A DNA stretch of 64,000 nucleotides, taken from the NCBI GenBank assembly GCA_033065855.1, contig JAVXUO010002733.1, positions 62,001 through 126,000 of the forward strand, given 5' to 3'. This document shows, piece after piece, positions 11,410 to 23,561 of the stretch. Numbering within the stretch: the first letter of the stretch is position 1; each line of letters opens with the position of its first letter. The position numbers and the translations under genes are program-made. This stretch comes from Escallonia rubra (Eukaryota; Streptophyta; Magnoliopsida; Escalloniales; Escalloniaceae). The notes below the pieces were generated by a model. That model made no database searches. It was not told the DNA's origin and saw nothing but the letters and a program-made list of their open reading frames with translations.

Positions 11410-11596
11410 TATAGACGAGCCTTTCACGAACACACTCCTGAACACTTTCAAGTGTTCATGCTCGGCTCGTTTAATAAACAAGTTCTAAAATGTTGTTCAT
11501 GTCTGATTCGTACATTGAAGAAACGAATATGAACGAGCTCTCATGCGAACGAACCAGGAGCTATTCATGAACGGTTCGGTTCATTTACAGCCCTAT
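11410..11596. mobile_element. Right end of a second hAT-like element
   Basis: The sequence is dense in GTTC/GAAC and GAGC/GCTC words (TTCATGCTCGGCTCG, GAACGAGCTCTC, AACGGTTCGGTTCA) and ends in a CAGCCCTA-type terminus. Similar words occur at 9750-9810, left of the hAT element, so that element may have inserted into this one. No left terminus or duplication was found, hence the low confidence. Confidence 0.35.
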
Positions 11597-13300
11597 CTAT
11601 CATGGGCTGAGGTGATGATTGATGGTTGGTTGGGTGATCGGCCGTGAGGTGATAGTTGCGGCTATGGCGGCTTTTTGTTGATTAGTGGTTGGTGGGACAA
11701 TCACCCATGTGCTAAGGTGTCTGTGGCAGCGGTGGTCGGAAGGAAGCAGATCAGTTTGTGCTGGTGGTTGGAGGCTACAGAGGTTTTGGTAGCAAGGGTT
11801 TGGAGTATGTGCTTATGGGTGCAATAGTGATGGTTTATGGTGGTGGTTTAGTTGAAAAAGTTTGTAGCAGGAGAAGAAGATAAAATAGAATTGGAAGAGA
11901 AACAAGAGAAGTGGAATGGTGTTGGACAATTTTGCAGCTGAAATAAACCATGTGAAATGCATGCATACAGTTAGGATTGGCCGTCCTCTGGGTCCAATTG
12001 CTCTAAATTGGAAATTTCAGAGTTTTAAATGCCCATAATAAAAAGTTAGGATTTCATTTGGCAAAAATTACAAACTTTACGGAGTTATTTGCAATTTTGC
12101 GTAAAATATAGCAACTTTTCATTTCGAAACAGAGTAAGTACTCATCACCACCACAAATCTACATCCCTCTAATCCTTAACTTGCAATCACACCATGTGAA
12201 TAATTTATGAATTTAGATTAATTCCGTATATTTTTTAAGCGTTGGAGCTTAAGATTCTAAAATACGTAAATAAAGCACTTTCTTTTTATTTTTCAAGCAA
12301 TCCCTTTGCTACACTTATGCCAAACGATGTTTGATAATAAGGATAACTAATTTGCTTCAAACTTCCAACAAATCTCCCACAAAATTAAAATTAAAATTAA
12401 AATATAATTTCTTTTGTTTTGTTTTGTTTTGAACTTCCGACATTTGCCACCATCAATAGCATTAACCCCCAAACCAAATTAAATCACCTCCATGAGGGAC
12501 AAGATTCATGCCAAAAACATCAGCTTTAATTACCCCTTTTAGTTACAAATATGATTTTATTTCGGAATTGAACCGATATGATTCGTTTGGATGAAAGACT
12601 TAAGAATACTAATATTTCGGTCCATTTACTGGAATACAAACTTCAATTACCATTTTCTGTTTATATCTGTTTTCTCTAAACTCAATTTAATCTGTTTAAT
12701 TAGCATTTTAAAATTCTGTTCTTCAAAAACAGCAAATGCAAGTTCTATTCACCAACCCCTAGCTACTGTTTAGTCGTCGGAGTTTATCCGTACCATTTTG
12801 ATATATAAATTTTTAATCAAACACATAGAGGTGAGCTCATTTTTTTGCAAAATTAGATAAAATGTCATATCTTTTGCAATTATTTAAACATAAAAACCAA
12901 ACAAATTTCATACATGTTTTGTTTCTTTTTTCTTTTTTTTTTTTCCTTCTTAAGGACTCTTTTTCGTGTTTTTTAAAATATAAAAAAGAAAACCGCGTAA
13001 ACAAACGGAAGTAGATAATTTGGTTGGTAATACAGTGCGTGCATCCCCAGTAGTATAATAAGCAAAATAATGATTTTGTTGAACATGAAAAAGAAATCCA
13101 ACCACTTTCAGTGAGTGTGTGTGTGTGTTTTTTTTTTTTTTTTTTTGAGAGAGAGAGAGAGGAGGGAGAGAGAATCTCATGCATGTTAGATACAACATTG
13201 GTGCAACCAACACTACCAACCAACACTCCCAAATCTTTTTAAGCCTACAAAAAGACATGAAAACTACTGCGTGATCCATCCAAATCTCATAAACATCTCC
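11597..13300. other. Gene-free stretch before the small coding sequence
   Basis: No gene is seen. There is GT- and GG-rich sequence at 11600-11850, AT-rich sequence after that, and a compound microsatellite (GTGTGT, a long T run, GAGAGA) at about 13112-13165. Confidence 0.5.
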
Positions 13301-13308
13301 TGGAAACA

Positions 13309-13671
13309 ATGGCCCTCGTTGTGGCAAACCACCCTCTTCCCATTGGCAACGCCAGAGCGTCCAGTTGGTTTGAACACAACTACGACGACGGACCCCTCGT
13401 GCTGGCTAATGGTGGTTTAGGAACTTGCCGTGGCGATGACTACTGGCACGCAAGACGGGCATTTCTCAGCAGTTACCACCTCTCCACCCGCAGAAGTGGG
13501 AAAGAGGTGTTGAAGAGTTTTGTGAGAGACTTGAGCGAGGTGGCCGTGGAGTTCGTTTCACGAATTCGTCTGTCCAACCGAAGGCTCGGCGTAAGGGTGT
13601 TTCGGTTTACTTTGGCATGGCCAGTATTGGTTGTTGCGAGATGCTTTGTACCATGGCCATACAGAGTCTAG
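13309..13671 (+). CDS. Small protein of 120 residues, function unknown
   Basis: The ATG at 13309 sits in a good plant context (AACAATGGCC) and the frame runs 120 codons to TAG. The protein has varied composition, unlike the low-complexity frames around it. It has a charged middle (DDYWHARRAFLSSYHLS, then GKEVLKSFVRDLSEVAVEFV, residues about 44-85) and a C-terminal hydrophobic stretch (FRFTLAWPVLVVARCFVPW, about residues 98-116) that may be a membrane anchor or buried helix. I do not recognise the family and assign no function. No intron is needed. Evidence for a gene is start context, composition and a plausible leader; against it are the lack of a known domain and the transposon-rich surroundings. 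Confidence 0.5.
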   Translation: MALVVANHPLPIGNARASSWFEHNYDDGPLVLANGGLGTCRGDDYWHARRAFLSSYHLSTRRSGKEVLKSFVRDLSEVAVEFVSRIRLSNRRLGVRVFRFTLAWPVLVVARCFVPWPYRV

Positions 13672-14503
13672 CCATGCAGCTTGATTCACTTAACTACCGT
13701 TTGGGTCGAGTCTTGAACAGATTTGGCATTTACTCTACTTATAACATACTACTGCAGTATCAGTATTGCTACTGATAGAAGTACAAAGAAGCTTCTTCCG
13801 TGAAGCCAAATCTTTAGCCTCCTCCGCCTCATCGCGGTGGCACTCGGGATCTTTGCTGTAGTTGTCCACTTAATGTTTACTTCCTTTGTTATACTGCATG
13901 TCTGGGCCATAAGACTGAAATTTTGTGTTCATTTTTCATTATCAATGCGATGCCGTATACATTGTCACAATACACATTCACACACACACACAGACACACT
14001 CTAATGTTCATATAATGCCTATTTATGTGATAAGTATATGATCCCTAAGTTTTAATTTGTTGCATCTTTGTTCCCATTGTGAATTTTCGGAGGGAAAGAA
14101 CATTTCACTTCCCATCATTTCTTTTAATATTAACTTTTGTTTTGGTCGGAGAATCCACCTTTTGCTAGCAAATCCACATTGATTTGTGGACCAGCTACTA
14201 GAGATGCAACTGATTTGTGGCTATTGCAATGGTTAACAACATAATAAAGGACCGTCAAGTGATCTGTGGCTATTGCAAGGATTAACAACATAACAAAGGA
14301 CCGATACAGTGCACAGTGAGACCTGTGACTATAGCATCGGAGCCACTCCCTTGAATCGGTGGCACTAGTCCAACGGTTTTAATTTGAAGCCCTCTCTCAC
14401 TTCAGAGTTTTGCATTTCTCCTGGGTCTTTTTAAGGCTTTAACAGCCGTATTTGGTGAGTTGCGATTATTCATTTAAGGGTGCTTAAGCATCAATTCATT
14501 ACT

Positions 14504-14535
<32 letters not shown>

Positions 14536-14600
14536 TGTATATATATTATGAAATCTTGAACTTTATAATTGCAACTTGAACATTCTTCCCTCTATCTATG
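13672..14600. other. Downstream region with TA microsatellite
   Basis: No gene is seen. It holds an AT microsatellite at 14504-14547 (TATATA with two TG interruptions), and short local duplications near 14210-14300 (GATTTGTGGCTATTGCAA and GATCTGTGGCTATTGCAA with similar tails). Confidence 0.5.
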
Positions 14601-14605
14601 GAAAC

Positions 14606-15018
14606 TGAAACCAATAAAATAACCCCCTCTCAAGAACCGCACTTTTGTGAATGGTTATGAATTCACATGCAATGCACAAGGTGTCCTAAGGTCTTTTTAG
14701 GTCATAATCATCGATCCAAGCATCAAACCAAGACTAGTTACATAATAGGAAAGATCAATTATAATCGATAGTAACTTAGCCGATGCATTCTTTGTTACTC
14801 TTCGACATTGGACTTGATGAAGCTTCTATAGCATGTCCACTATAACTTTAAGCTTCTTTAGATTTAATCCATCTATCCAACTTCTCAAATGTGTCTTCAT
14901 GAGTGTGCATGTATATACCTACTAAGAATACACTCAAAGCACACATTAGAACATAATCAATGTGTAGTTATCATCAAAACAAGATGTAAGCCTAGGTTAT
15001 CCAACCATAGGGCTAACA
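14606..15018 (-). mobile_element. Shortened solo LTR of the Copia-like family
   Basis: It begins TGAAACCAATAAAATAACC and ends AACCATAGGGCTAACA, the reverse complement of the LTR ends seen at 27755-34534. It is flanked by GAAAC on both sides (14601-14605 and 15019-15023). At 413 bases it is much shorter than the about 1.34-kb LTRs of its relatives, so it is a partial fossil. There is no internal region, consistent with LTR-LTR recombination. Confidence 0.85.
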
Positions 15019-15199
15019 GAAACATTTTGAAATTCTTTTTTGGTGTTATTTGAGTTTTATCGTAAGTGAGTTCTAGGCGGTGTCAGAGAATTGTAGACGG
15101 GCAATTTTTAACTCTCAAGTGACTGGACATTCCTGGGGATAGATATTCAATGAGTCCATTTGCACCGTAGTGGAGAAAATACTATCTTTAAGATAACTT

Positions 15200-16355
15200 C
15201 CTATTAGTGTCTTGCCCAACAATCTACAAGCATATTTGGGATCTAACTCATTAAAAGGATTCTTTGTGGGTGAAGTGGTGCCATATATACATTATTAAAA
15301 ATCAAACCTATGGTCTTTTAAACCCCTTGTCATACTGTCTTCGACATGGAGTAAAATTGTGAAGTACAGAGGCATGGTACAACATTATGTATGGCATATT
15401 ATAGGGAATGGCCAAAAAACTTGGTTGTGGTATGACAATTGGATGCCTTATGGAAACCTCAATGCAAAGTTTGGAAGTAGAATCATATATGACTCTACTT
15501 TAAGGAAAGAAAGCAAGGTCGGTGAAATCATAGATGGTGATAGCTGGAAACTCCCTCAAGCAAGATCTCTTGCACTCGGAATATGGCAGGATGATCTTAC
15601 CAATTTGCATCCTCAGGTGGACAAAGGGGACCAAGTGATATGGACACTAACACCGAACAAAAAAATTTATGTGAACTCTGCATGGCATCAAGTAAGAACA
15701 AAGAAAGCTATAATGCCTTGGTGGAAAATGATTTGGTTCAATGGACATATACCTAAATGTGCAATTATCTTGTCGATGATGTGCAAAGGTGGATTCAGGA
15801 TAAAAGATAAACTAATGAAGTGGAATGCTATAGTAGATGAGAAATGTGTTTTCTGTGATCAGAAGGAAACTAAACAACATCTATTCTGATAATGCTCTTA
15901 TATCAATAAAGTGTAGAAAACAATCCTGGAGAAGTTGCTACCACAAATGCCATGGCAATCATGGTCCCAGTTTTTAAGCTATGCCTATAAGAAATTCAGA
16001 GGAAAGAGCTTTCATGCAAAGCTATGCAAAATAGGGACTGTTGTGACTGTATACATGATATGAGCTGAGAGAAACTTGAGGATCTTTGAACAACAACAAA
16101 GATCCACTGAAGATGTGATCCTACAGATAACACAATGGATGCAATGGTGTGTTCATAGCTAGAAGAAAGTCCCTAGACATAGTACTAATAAAAGGCTGGC
16201 ACTGGGTTGGGCAGACATGAAGGAATCCTATTGTCTTGAGTTCTCCTTATGATGATAATATAAGGACATGATGATGTAAAGTAGTGGTGGCACTCATCTC
16301 TGTAAACTCAATTTTGTAGCAATACAATTGATCTTTCACCCAAAAAAAAAAAAAC
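15200..16355 (+). mobile_element. 5'-truncated LINE (L1-type) fragment with poly-A tail
   Basis: This is the 3' end of a plant non-LTR retrotransposon. The longest open frame (15359-15889, 176 codons) carries the zinc-binding domain that follows the reverse transcriptase in plant L1 ORF2: WYDNWMPYGNL, VNSAWHQVRTK, WFNGHIPKCAI, and CVFCDQKETKQHLF. Upstream the same protein reads KHIWDLTH then KDSLWVKWCHIYIIKN in another frame with a stop between. Downstream, PWQSWSQFLSYAYKKFRG and ERNLRIFEQQQ occur in a shifted frame, so the copy has at least two frameshifts and one stop. An A-tract at about 16340-16352 is the probable tail. It lacks the endonuclease and the RT core, so it is dead. Confidence 0.85.
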
Positions 16356-17400
16356 AATCACCATGTTCTTATACTTTTTCTTCTTGAGTTTTCTAAGTCC
16401 ACACACGCACCTTCACCATAAATCACCGTAGAACAATTAGTTTCGAGATTGTGCTTATTTCATCATGGATGCCGTAAAACTGTGAAGGCTACACAACTTT
16501 AAGAAGTCGAGAGGCTTGAAAGGTTTAATGGGTTGAATTAGAAGAGATTAAGTATGAAGATACAACTAAGTGGCCTATATGCTTTCAATGGGGGCACATG
16601 AAGTTGAAGACTTGATTCATCAATGGAGCAACAATCGCTGATGGTTTGAACATTGCTTCCCCAAGTAACTCGCAATCAACCAAACAGATACAAGTGTCTT
16701 CTCACGAGTAATCAAAAGAAATGGTTGGACGACGACTATGTGTACCGTTATGCCATTCTTAATTCCATGACGAACAATCTTTTCAACGTGTTTCACAAGA
16801 TTACTACAGCATGAGAGGTGTGAAATGTGATTCAAAGGAAGTGTACGAATGAGATGCCAATAATGTAACGACCCGGGACTCTGGAGCTCCGTCGCCCCTA
16901 ACTCCCGAAACGTTAACCTAACACATCACATCATATCAGACACTGTTCTAATATAGACTTCAGAGTTTCTAGTAAACATTAACTTAAATTCTCCAAATAC
17001 ACAGTCTAAAAAAACAACTTAAAAACTTAACCTACTAAATTAAGTTCTTTATAGGATAAGCTAACAGTACCGACCCACGCAAGAGTCTTATTACTCAAAA
17101 TAGTGGCAAGTACTCCAAAATTTCACTCAGGCTCTTACTCATCCCTGGGCAATCTACTGATGTTCGTTACCTGTAAAAGGGAACAAATGAGGGTGAAATT
17201 TTGAGAGCTCAGTAAGGTCGCTCAATGAACAACCAAAGGAGTTACGAAACGATTTAAGATTCAATTTGAAGACACTTTTTCAAGAGATTACAAAACAGTC
17301 ACAAATAGTTTGATAACAATATGGCAAGAGCTTCAACTCAATCCCCTTCAATAAGATATCAGAACAATCATTTTCAAAACAATCATTTAAAGATACAATG

Positions 17401-20400
17401 TGTAACAACCCGAAATTCTCGGATCGTTAACCGATCAATCCATCGAACCTCAACTGTTCAATTTATTCATTACCACTAGAGGTACGTAGTAACATTCACA
17501 TCAGAGCACTATAATCCGTCAATTGTCTAGCTCAACAAACCATTCCTATCACAAAACAATTGTAAGGTACTTAATTTATTAGATTACATAACAGTTCCCT
17601 AGCAAGGCTTGATTAAACAAATAATGGAAACCATAAACTATTCTGAAAATTCAGGCTCGATCGTCCTGAAATCTTACTGACGGTTATTTCCTGCAGAAAG
17701 GAACAGAAAAGGGAGTGAGCTTTCGAGAGCTCAGTAAGGTCGCTCAAAATTCAGTAAGATTACAAATGATTTGGTCAGATGGTTATGTCAATGACAACAT
17801 AGAAACGATATTTTCAAATTCGCAATTCAAGATTCAATAAATGCACTTTCGATTTCACTGAAGCAATGCAGATGATATTGGACATGAGTATATTGCAAAG
17901 CCACACAGGCAGTGCAGGGTAACACTTAGCAAAGCCACACAGGCAGTGCTTAATAACAATATGGTTACATATGCATATGAACACTAGCTAGACCCTCAAG
18001 GTACTAGCATTTCCCGACAATAACAGACCATCCTTATATCACCCCCGATACAGACCATCCTTATAACTCCTCAATACACTACCTCATGCCAATATGCAGA
18101 ATGCAATAAGCGATATTACAATGAACAAATCGACACTCAAAGAGAAATAAGTACTGAGCATCGAATGAGATTTTCAATAAACGTGTCAGGCTCAAACAAA
18201 GGTTATTAATGACAAACGATACAATTTCATCACAATTATAATTGAGTCCAAAGAAATAACGATAGCAAATCAGAATAATATATGAATCAAATAGAGGAGT
18301 TAGGTTCGGATGAAATTCCCTTACCTCGATCCAAGCGCTGAAGCTAAAACGTTTTCGAACAAATCCTCGAAGTTAACCTAGGTTGGCAAAGTCATTTATC
18401 AGAACACTTATTCATGCCACTACATTAAAATCTTAATATAATTATCCATAGCGTACCCATTTCTCTACCCGGATATGATGAAACTCGGAGCGATTTTTCA
18501 CACGGCCAACCTACCCCGAAGTTCGCCACACGTCCCGAGACTCAGAAATATCCCAAAAATGCTCTAATCGTTCATTTAACATTATTTATAGCTTAATATA
18601 GCATATGGGATAAAAATATAATTTTTTGAATATTTTTGAATAAAAATAATTTCCTTAAATACACTAAAACCAATAAATTGCCATAATTTCTTCTAGCTGG
18701 AAATAAAGGCTCATAATTTTTGTAACAGCTTTAGAAGACTTATAAAAATTTCTGAAATTGAAATTAGAAATAAAAAGGCGTTAAAATATTTTAAAAAGCT
18801 TCATTTTTGTTAAATTCAATGCGATAGAAAAATGATAGCAAATGTACTCTAAAAATCACCAAATTTACACTGAGTCTTTATTATACTATAAAAGTGTTAC
18901 TGTAATGTTTGCTAGAACATTTTTAGGGTTTAAGGGCTTCAAAAGAATTTTACCATTCTAACCTTACAGAAAATATTAAAAATACATATGATCTCAGAAA
19001 ATTATAAAATTTTACCAGTAATTCTAGCATAGTCTCAGGTACTATAATATAAATTTTCACATTCTAATATTCACTATACACTATGAAAAGTTCATGCTAA
19101 GCTTAACGTTAACCTACACACACACACACACACACAGCACAGCACAACACAGCACTTCTCCAGCCACTCTCGCACACTAATGCACTCAGAATTGTCACAC
19201 ACACACACACGCACTTCACCACCCCCACTACACGGCTGCACTCGATGGTCCTCATCTCTCTCTGTCTCTCTCTCTCTCTAAAATTTACACCCACAACTTA
19301 TGGTCCTTATTCTCTCAAAAACCACAGGCACACACCTTTGTATACATATAAACACTTACTACATATAATTGAAAATGTGTCCATTGCCATACCCCTGTCT
19401 CCTTCTTCTTCTTTCATTCCATTATATTCTACATATATAGTATAAAATCCTTCACAGACTCACTCACACTCACAAATGCTCTTCACATTCTTGCAAACCC
19501 ATATGATTTTTCATACCCACTGCCTCATGGCAGTGGGTCTATCCTTACATCCACTGATAACCCACAAACGCACGGCCATGGTGTCCACTGAACCCACTGC
19601 TTCATGCAGTGGTGTTCCTCTCATTTGTTCAGCTGTCCTCACCAACGGCACACATACAAAACACATCATTCATGACCTACCCACATGTTATATACACCCA
19701 GCGCACAAACACCACTATACACGCCTACAAACACACATATATATATAGCACTTCCAAGGCTGCCTCTCCCCAAATCGCCATTTCCTTTCCTGCATACACC
19801 CTTCTTTGCTTTTCCTTTAACACCCTCACACTTATATATGTATAAACCCATTGTTCAACACATTTACACACAGTGACACAAAGTTAATTAAACCCACAAG
19901 CCACTTTTCTCCCTCACGGCAGCCATGGCTGCCACCTTCTTCTTCTCTCTCTCTCTAAAGATAGCCTTTCCCGGATGCTTCTATCTCTCCTCACAGCCGC
20001 AAACAACTACGGCAGCCACCATGGCTGCCCTCTCTACGAATTCCCTCCCATTCGAACCATAACGGCATTGAAACGCATCTTACGGCAGTCTACATGGTAC
20101 ACAGTCACAGCCACCACAGTTGTGACTGCTTGATGGCCGGTTACACTCACGGAATCACGGAATTACACACACAAAACACCCGGCCGAAGCGCCCCCTTAA
20201 ACCATAAATCTGTGAACAATTTGTAAAAGAAAAGGTTTAGGAACACTTACCGAAAAAAATCAAGGACGATCGCCGGAATCTTGTCATGTCCTTCCTCTCT
20301 GTGTGTATCTCTCTAGCTCTCCCTCAGTCTCGACAGTGGTTGTGACGGCTGAATTGGGAGCCCTTGAACGGCTGCCCAAACGTGCCATATGTGTATATAT

Positions 20401-20917
20401 ATGCTAAAAGAAACCCTAGTTGGAAACCTGTAAAGAAAACTCTACACATCCATTTGTCGCTAAAACTTCTAACCCAACTTATTATTGCGAAAATGGTCCC
20501 ATAAATATAATATTTATGATACATGATTTGTTAGGAAAATTATAAATAGATTGTTACACATCCGGTCTGGAAAATCGTCGCTAATAAGTACACCGCTACT
20601 AAAAATTTAATTGTCGCTGAAAGTATACCGAATGCTAATGCAGATAGTTCGCCGCTAAAAATACACGTTGGCGTTAAGTAAATATATATAAAAAAAATGT
20701 CGCTAAAGGTTGTCGTTAAAAATTCGGTCACGCTAATCATCACTAAACACTTCAATCAATATTACTTATGACTGTTAACATTAAATTATTAATTATTATT
20801 TCTAAAATAATTTTGTCGCTAAGTGTCACAAACTATAACGCTCAGCTCCTCTAACCTATAGCATTTCTCTTTTTTTTTTTTTACCGTAAAATTAGCATAA
20901 AATTTTGGGATGTTACA
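17401..20917. mobile_element. Large solo-LTR-like element Q, 3.5 kb, inside P
   Basis: It begins TGTAACAACCCGAAATTC and ends TTTTGGGATGTTACA, flanked by CAATG at 17396-17400 and 20918-20922. It carries GAGCTCAGTAAGGTCGCTCA at about 17729, a short repeated phrase AAAGCCACACAGGCAGTGC near 17900 and 17935, and a long CA-, CT-rich part (19110-20200). No coding region is recognised. The short open frames in the CA-rich part are low complexity. Confidence 0.8.
19113..19215. repeat. CA microsatellites in element Q
   Basis: CA runs at 19116-19136 and 19198-19210. They are part of the LTR-like sequence rather than a separate insertion. Confidence 0.8.
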
Positions 20918-21679
20918 CAATGTGAACAAATTCAGAAGATATTGACCATGAGCATAGGCAAAGCCACATAGGAATGCCCAATAAAGACTACATATGCATA
21001 ATTTAGAATAACTAGTCCATCAAGGTGCTAGCATTCGTTCCACGCAGCAGACCAACCTTATAAAGCCTCCCACATAACGGACTCCCATGTCAATATACAG
21101 AAAATATCAACCACTGAATCAACAAATAATTCAATGCTCGGCAAACAATAAGAGATGAGCGTCGACATGAATTCAAATAACCGATTTAGGCAACATGCTG
21201 ATATCAATTCATCACTCCGAGTTCAAGAATAGACATGAACAACTCGAAAGAACATATACGAACACAAGTTGACGGATTTAGGTTTGGACAGAAATCATTT
21301 ACCTCGATCGAAGCTAAGCGATCCTAATCGAAAAATCTTCAGTCTTAGCCTAAACGGAACAATCAAATAATCAGACTACAATCTAAGCTAGAATCCTTTT
21401 AAAACAATACCACTTACTCATATTCCCAAAATGACCTATTCACTAGATATGTAAAATTACCAAAACACCCTGTCTAGGTAAAAAATTATCAAAAACACCC
21501 CCTCTCATGTCTAAATCACCAGAACGTCCTTCTTGTAAGTAAAATCACTAAAGTACCCCTACTGTATGTGAATTTACCAAAAAAATACCTCCCCTAAGTA
21601 AAAGTATCAAAGCACCTCCTCTGGGTGGAATATTACTATTAGCCCTATGGTTGGATAACATAGGCTAATTACATTTCGT

Positions 21680-23561
21680 TGTTCCTAACCTATCTTGGCT
21701 ACACCTATAGGCCCTCTGGGGGTCCTAATTCTCATGACACGTTGGCACATTCAACGGTCAACTTTTCAACGTTCACAAGCCGGTCAAAGTGACACATAAT
21801 CAAGACACGTGAATTTGCTCCTTGGCGCGCCTTTCCCCTTAAGGAGGTCGGCCACCTTCCCCTTCAAGGGGTCGACCCCATTCCTTTACTTCTCTTCAAG
21901 GGCTCATGCATCATCCGTGACGCCCGTCGCCCGTGGTCGCGCGCCATATCCGCGATTCGCGCCATTGCCCGCGTGCCAATTTCACAGCGCCCATCACCGT
22001 CGCTGGCGTGCTGGCTTCACGGAGCGCGTCACCCACGCGCCGGCTTCACGGTGCCCGTCGCCCGTGGTCGCACATCGTCTCCACGACGCCCGTCATCACC
22101 CGTGCACCGGCTTCACGGCGCCCATCGCCATCGCCCGCGTTTCGTCTCCAACACTATGTCGCGCCCATGCGTCGTGCCATTAACACAATCGTGCCCCCTG
22201 GCTCTTTGTCACACTACCATGCTCCTTACATTGGTCCATCCTTTCACCACACCATGCGCACCTTGCCTTGGTCGTGGAACATACTTTGACCCACTCTCTG
22301 GAGTGTGCAGCACCCGCAGGGATATGCGACTCCTCCGGGACACTATCTCCGACAGGAAGCTCCAAGTGCTCCGGCATGAAGACTCCCCTTCCGCCAGGTA
22401 GACGACTCCTCCGGGATGCTACCTTGACGCGCTCCGAGTACTCTGGCACAAGGACTCACCCTCAAGGATATGCAACTTCTCCAGGACACTATCTCCGCCA
22501 GGAAGCTTTTCAACTCCCTTTCTGCCAGGTAGACGGCTCCTCCGGGATGCTACCTCGGCCCGTCAGGTAGACGGCTCCTCCGGGATGCTACCTTGACGCG
22601 CTCCGAGTGCTCTGGCACAAGGACTCACCTGCGGGGATAGGCGAATCATCCGGGACACTATCTCCGCCAGGGAGTTCTAAGTGCTCCGGCATGAAGACTC
22701 CCCTTCTGCCAGGTAGACGAGCTCTTCCGGGATGCTACCTCACCCTGCCGAGTAGATGGCTCCTCCGGGATGCTACCTCGGTCTGTAGATAGGCGACTCC
22801 TCTGGGACACTATCTGCGCCAGGGTGTCTGCGTGACTGGCCTACGTGCTCCGCCACTGGGTGCTTGCATTGGCACCCCTATGGACTATGACCCCCGGGTC
22901 ACTCTGAGACGGGAGCAGGTCTTCGGAGGGCATCGTGCCTAGTTCACCTGGCAGTTGGGCGTCGGGTCTTCCCCACCGCTGTCAGGCCTATGGGGCTTTG
23001 CAAGGGCTTGGATTGGTGGCTAGATCAAGGGGTGTTCTCTGGCAACACTGACGCTGTGGTAGCCAGTCTTTCTAGACAGACAAAGCGACGCTGTGAGGAG
23101 CAAGCCGAGTGAATATCCGATCCGACAGTCCAACGGATAATCGGTATTTCTAGACCCCCATGGTGATGTGTCACTCCTAGGGGATGACACGTGTCAGCTG
23201 ATGACATATGCACACTTTTCCCTATAAATAGGGGACTTTGGAACTCATTTTAAAAAAGAACCCTCTCATTCGACATTTTCACATTCTCACTCAAGAATCC
23301 AAATCCTTTGGAATTCCAGAGAGAGAAACATATAAGACCTTGACTCTAGGCCTAAGCATCGAACTGTGACTGTCGTCGTATATTCGCCTAGCACCGTCAC
23401 TCTTGCAGCACTGCCACCCTCAGGCTCTGTTTGGGAAGCCCTTGGTCTCTGCCCTTACTCCACCCTTGTTATGTCCCACATCAGCACACTTGGCATCTGA
23501 CACAGACTGCATTTCTTGTGGCACCTCCACGTCGACTGGGAACCCACTTTCCTTGGCATCA
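21680..23561. mobile_element. Solo-LTR-like insertion S (1.9 kb) inside the 5' LTR of A
   Basis: The A-type LTR sequence breaks off after TTACAT and resumes at CTTGTTTTGAT. The inserted DNA begins TGTTCCTAACC and ends TTGGCATCA, with TTCGT before and CTTGT after, a probable 5-base duplication with two differences. A strong TATA box (CCTATAAATAGGGGA, near 23221) followed by a leader-like stretch supports an LTR. No coding region is recognised. The family is unknown, possibly Ty3/Gypsy. Confidence 0.65.
22300..22830. repeat. Degenerate tandem repeats inside S
   Basis: The phrase CTCCTCCGGGATGCTACC and its sister CTCCTCCGGGACACTATCTC recur about nine times, mixed with GCTCCGGCATGAAGACTCCC and GCTCTGGCACAAGGACTCAC. 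Open frames here are by-products of the repeats. Confidence 0.75.

Noticed and set aside
17401-20917. Considered as a TIR DNA transposon because both ends read TGTAACA inward
   Set aside because: The shared ends are only about seven bases of clear inverted identity with a 5-base duplication, which fits LTR ends better than a DNA transposon.
21809-22800. Several overlapping open frames of 60-142 codons in GC-rich DNA
   Set aside because: They overlap in several frames, lie in a solo-LTR-like element with tandem repeats, and show no domain.
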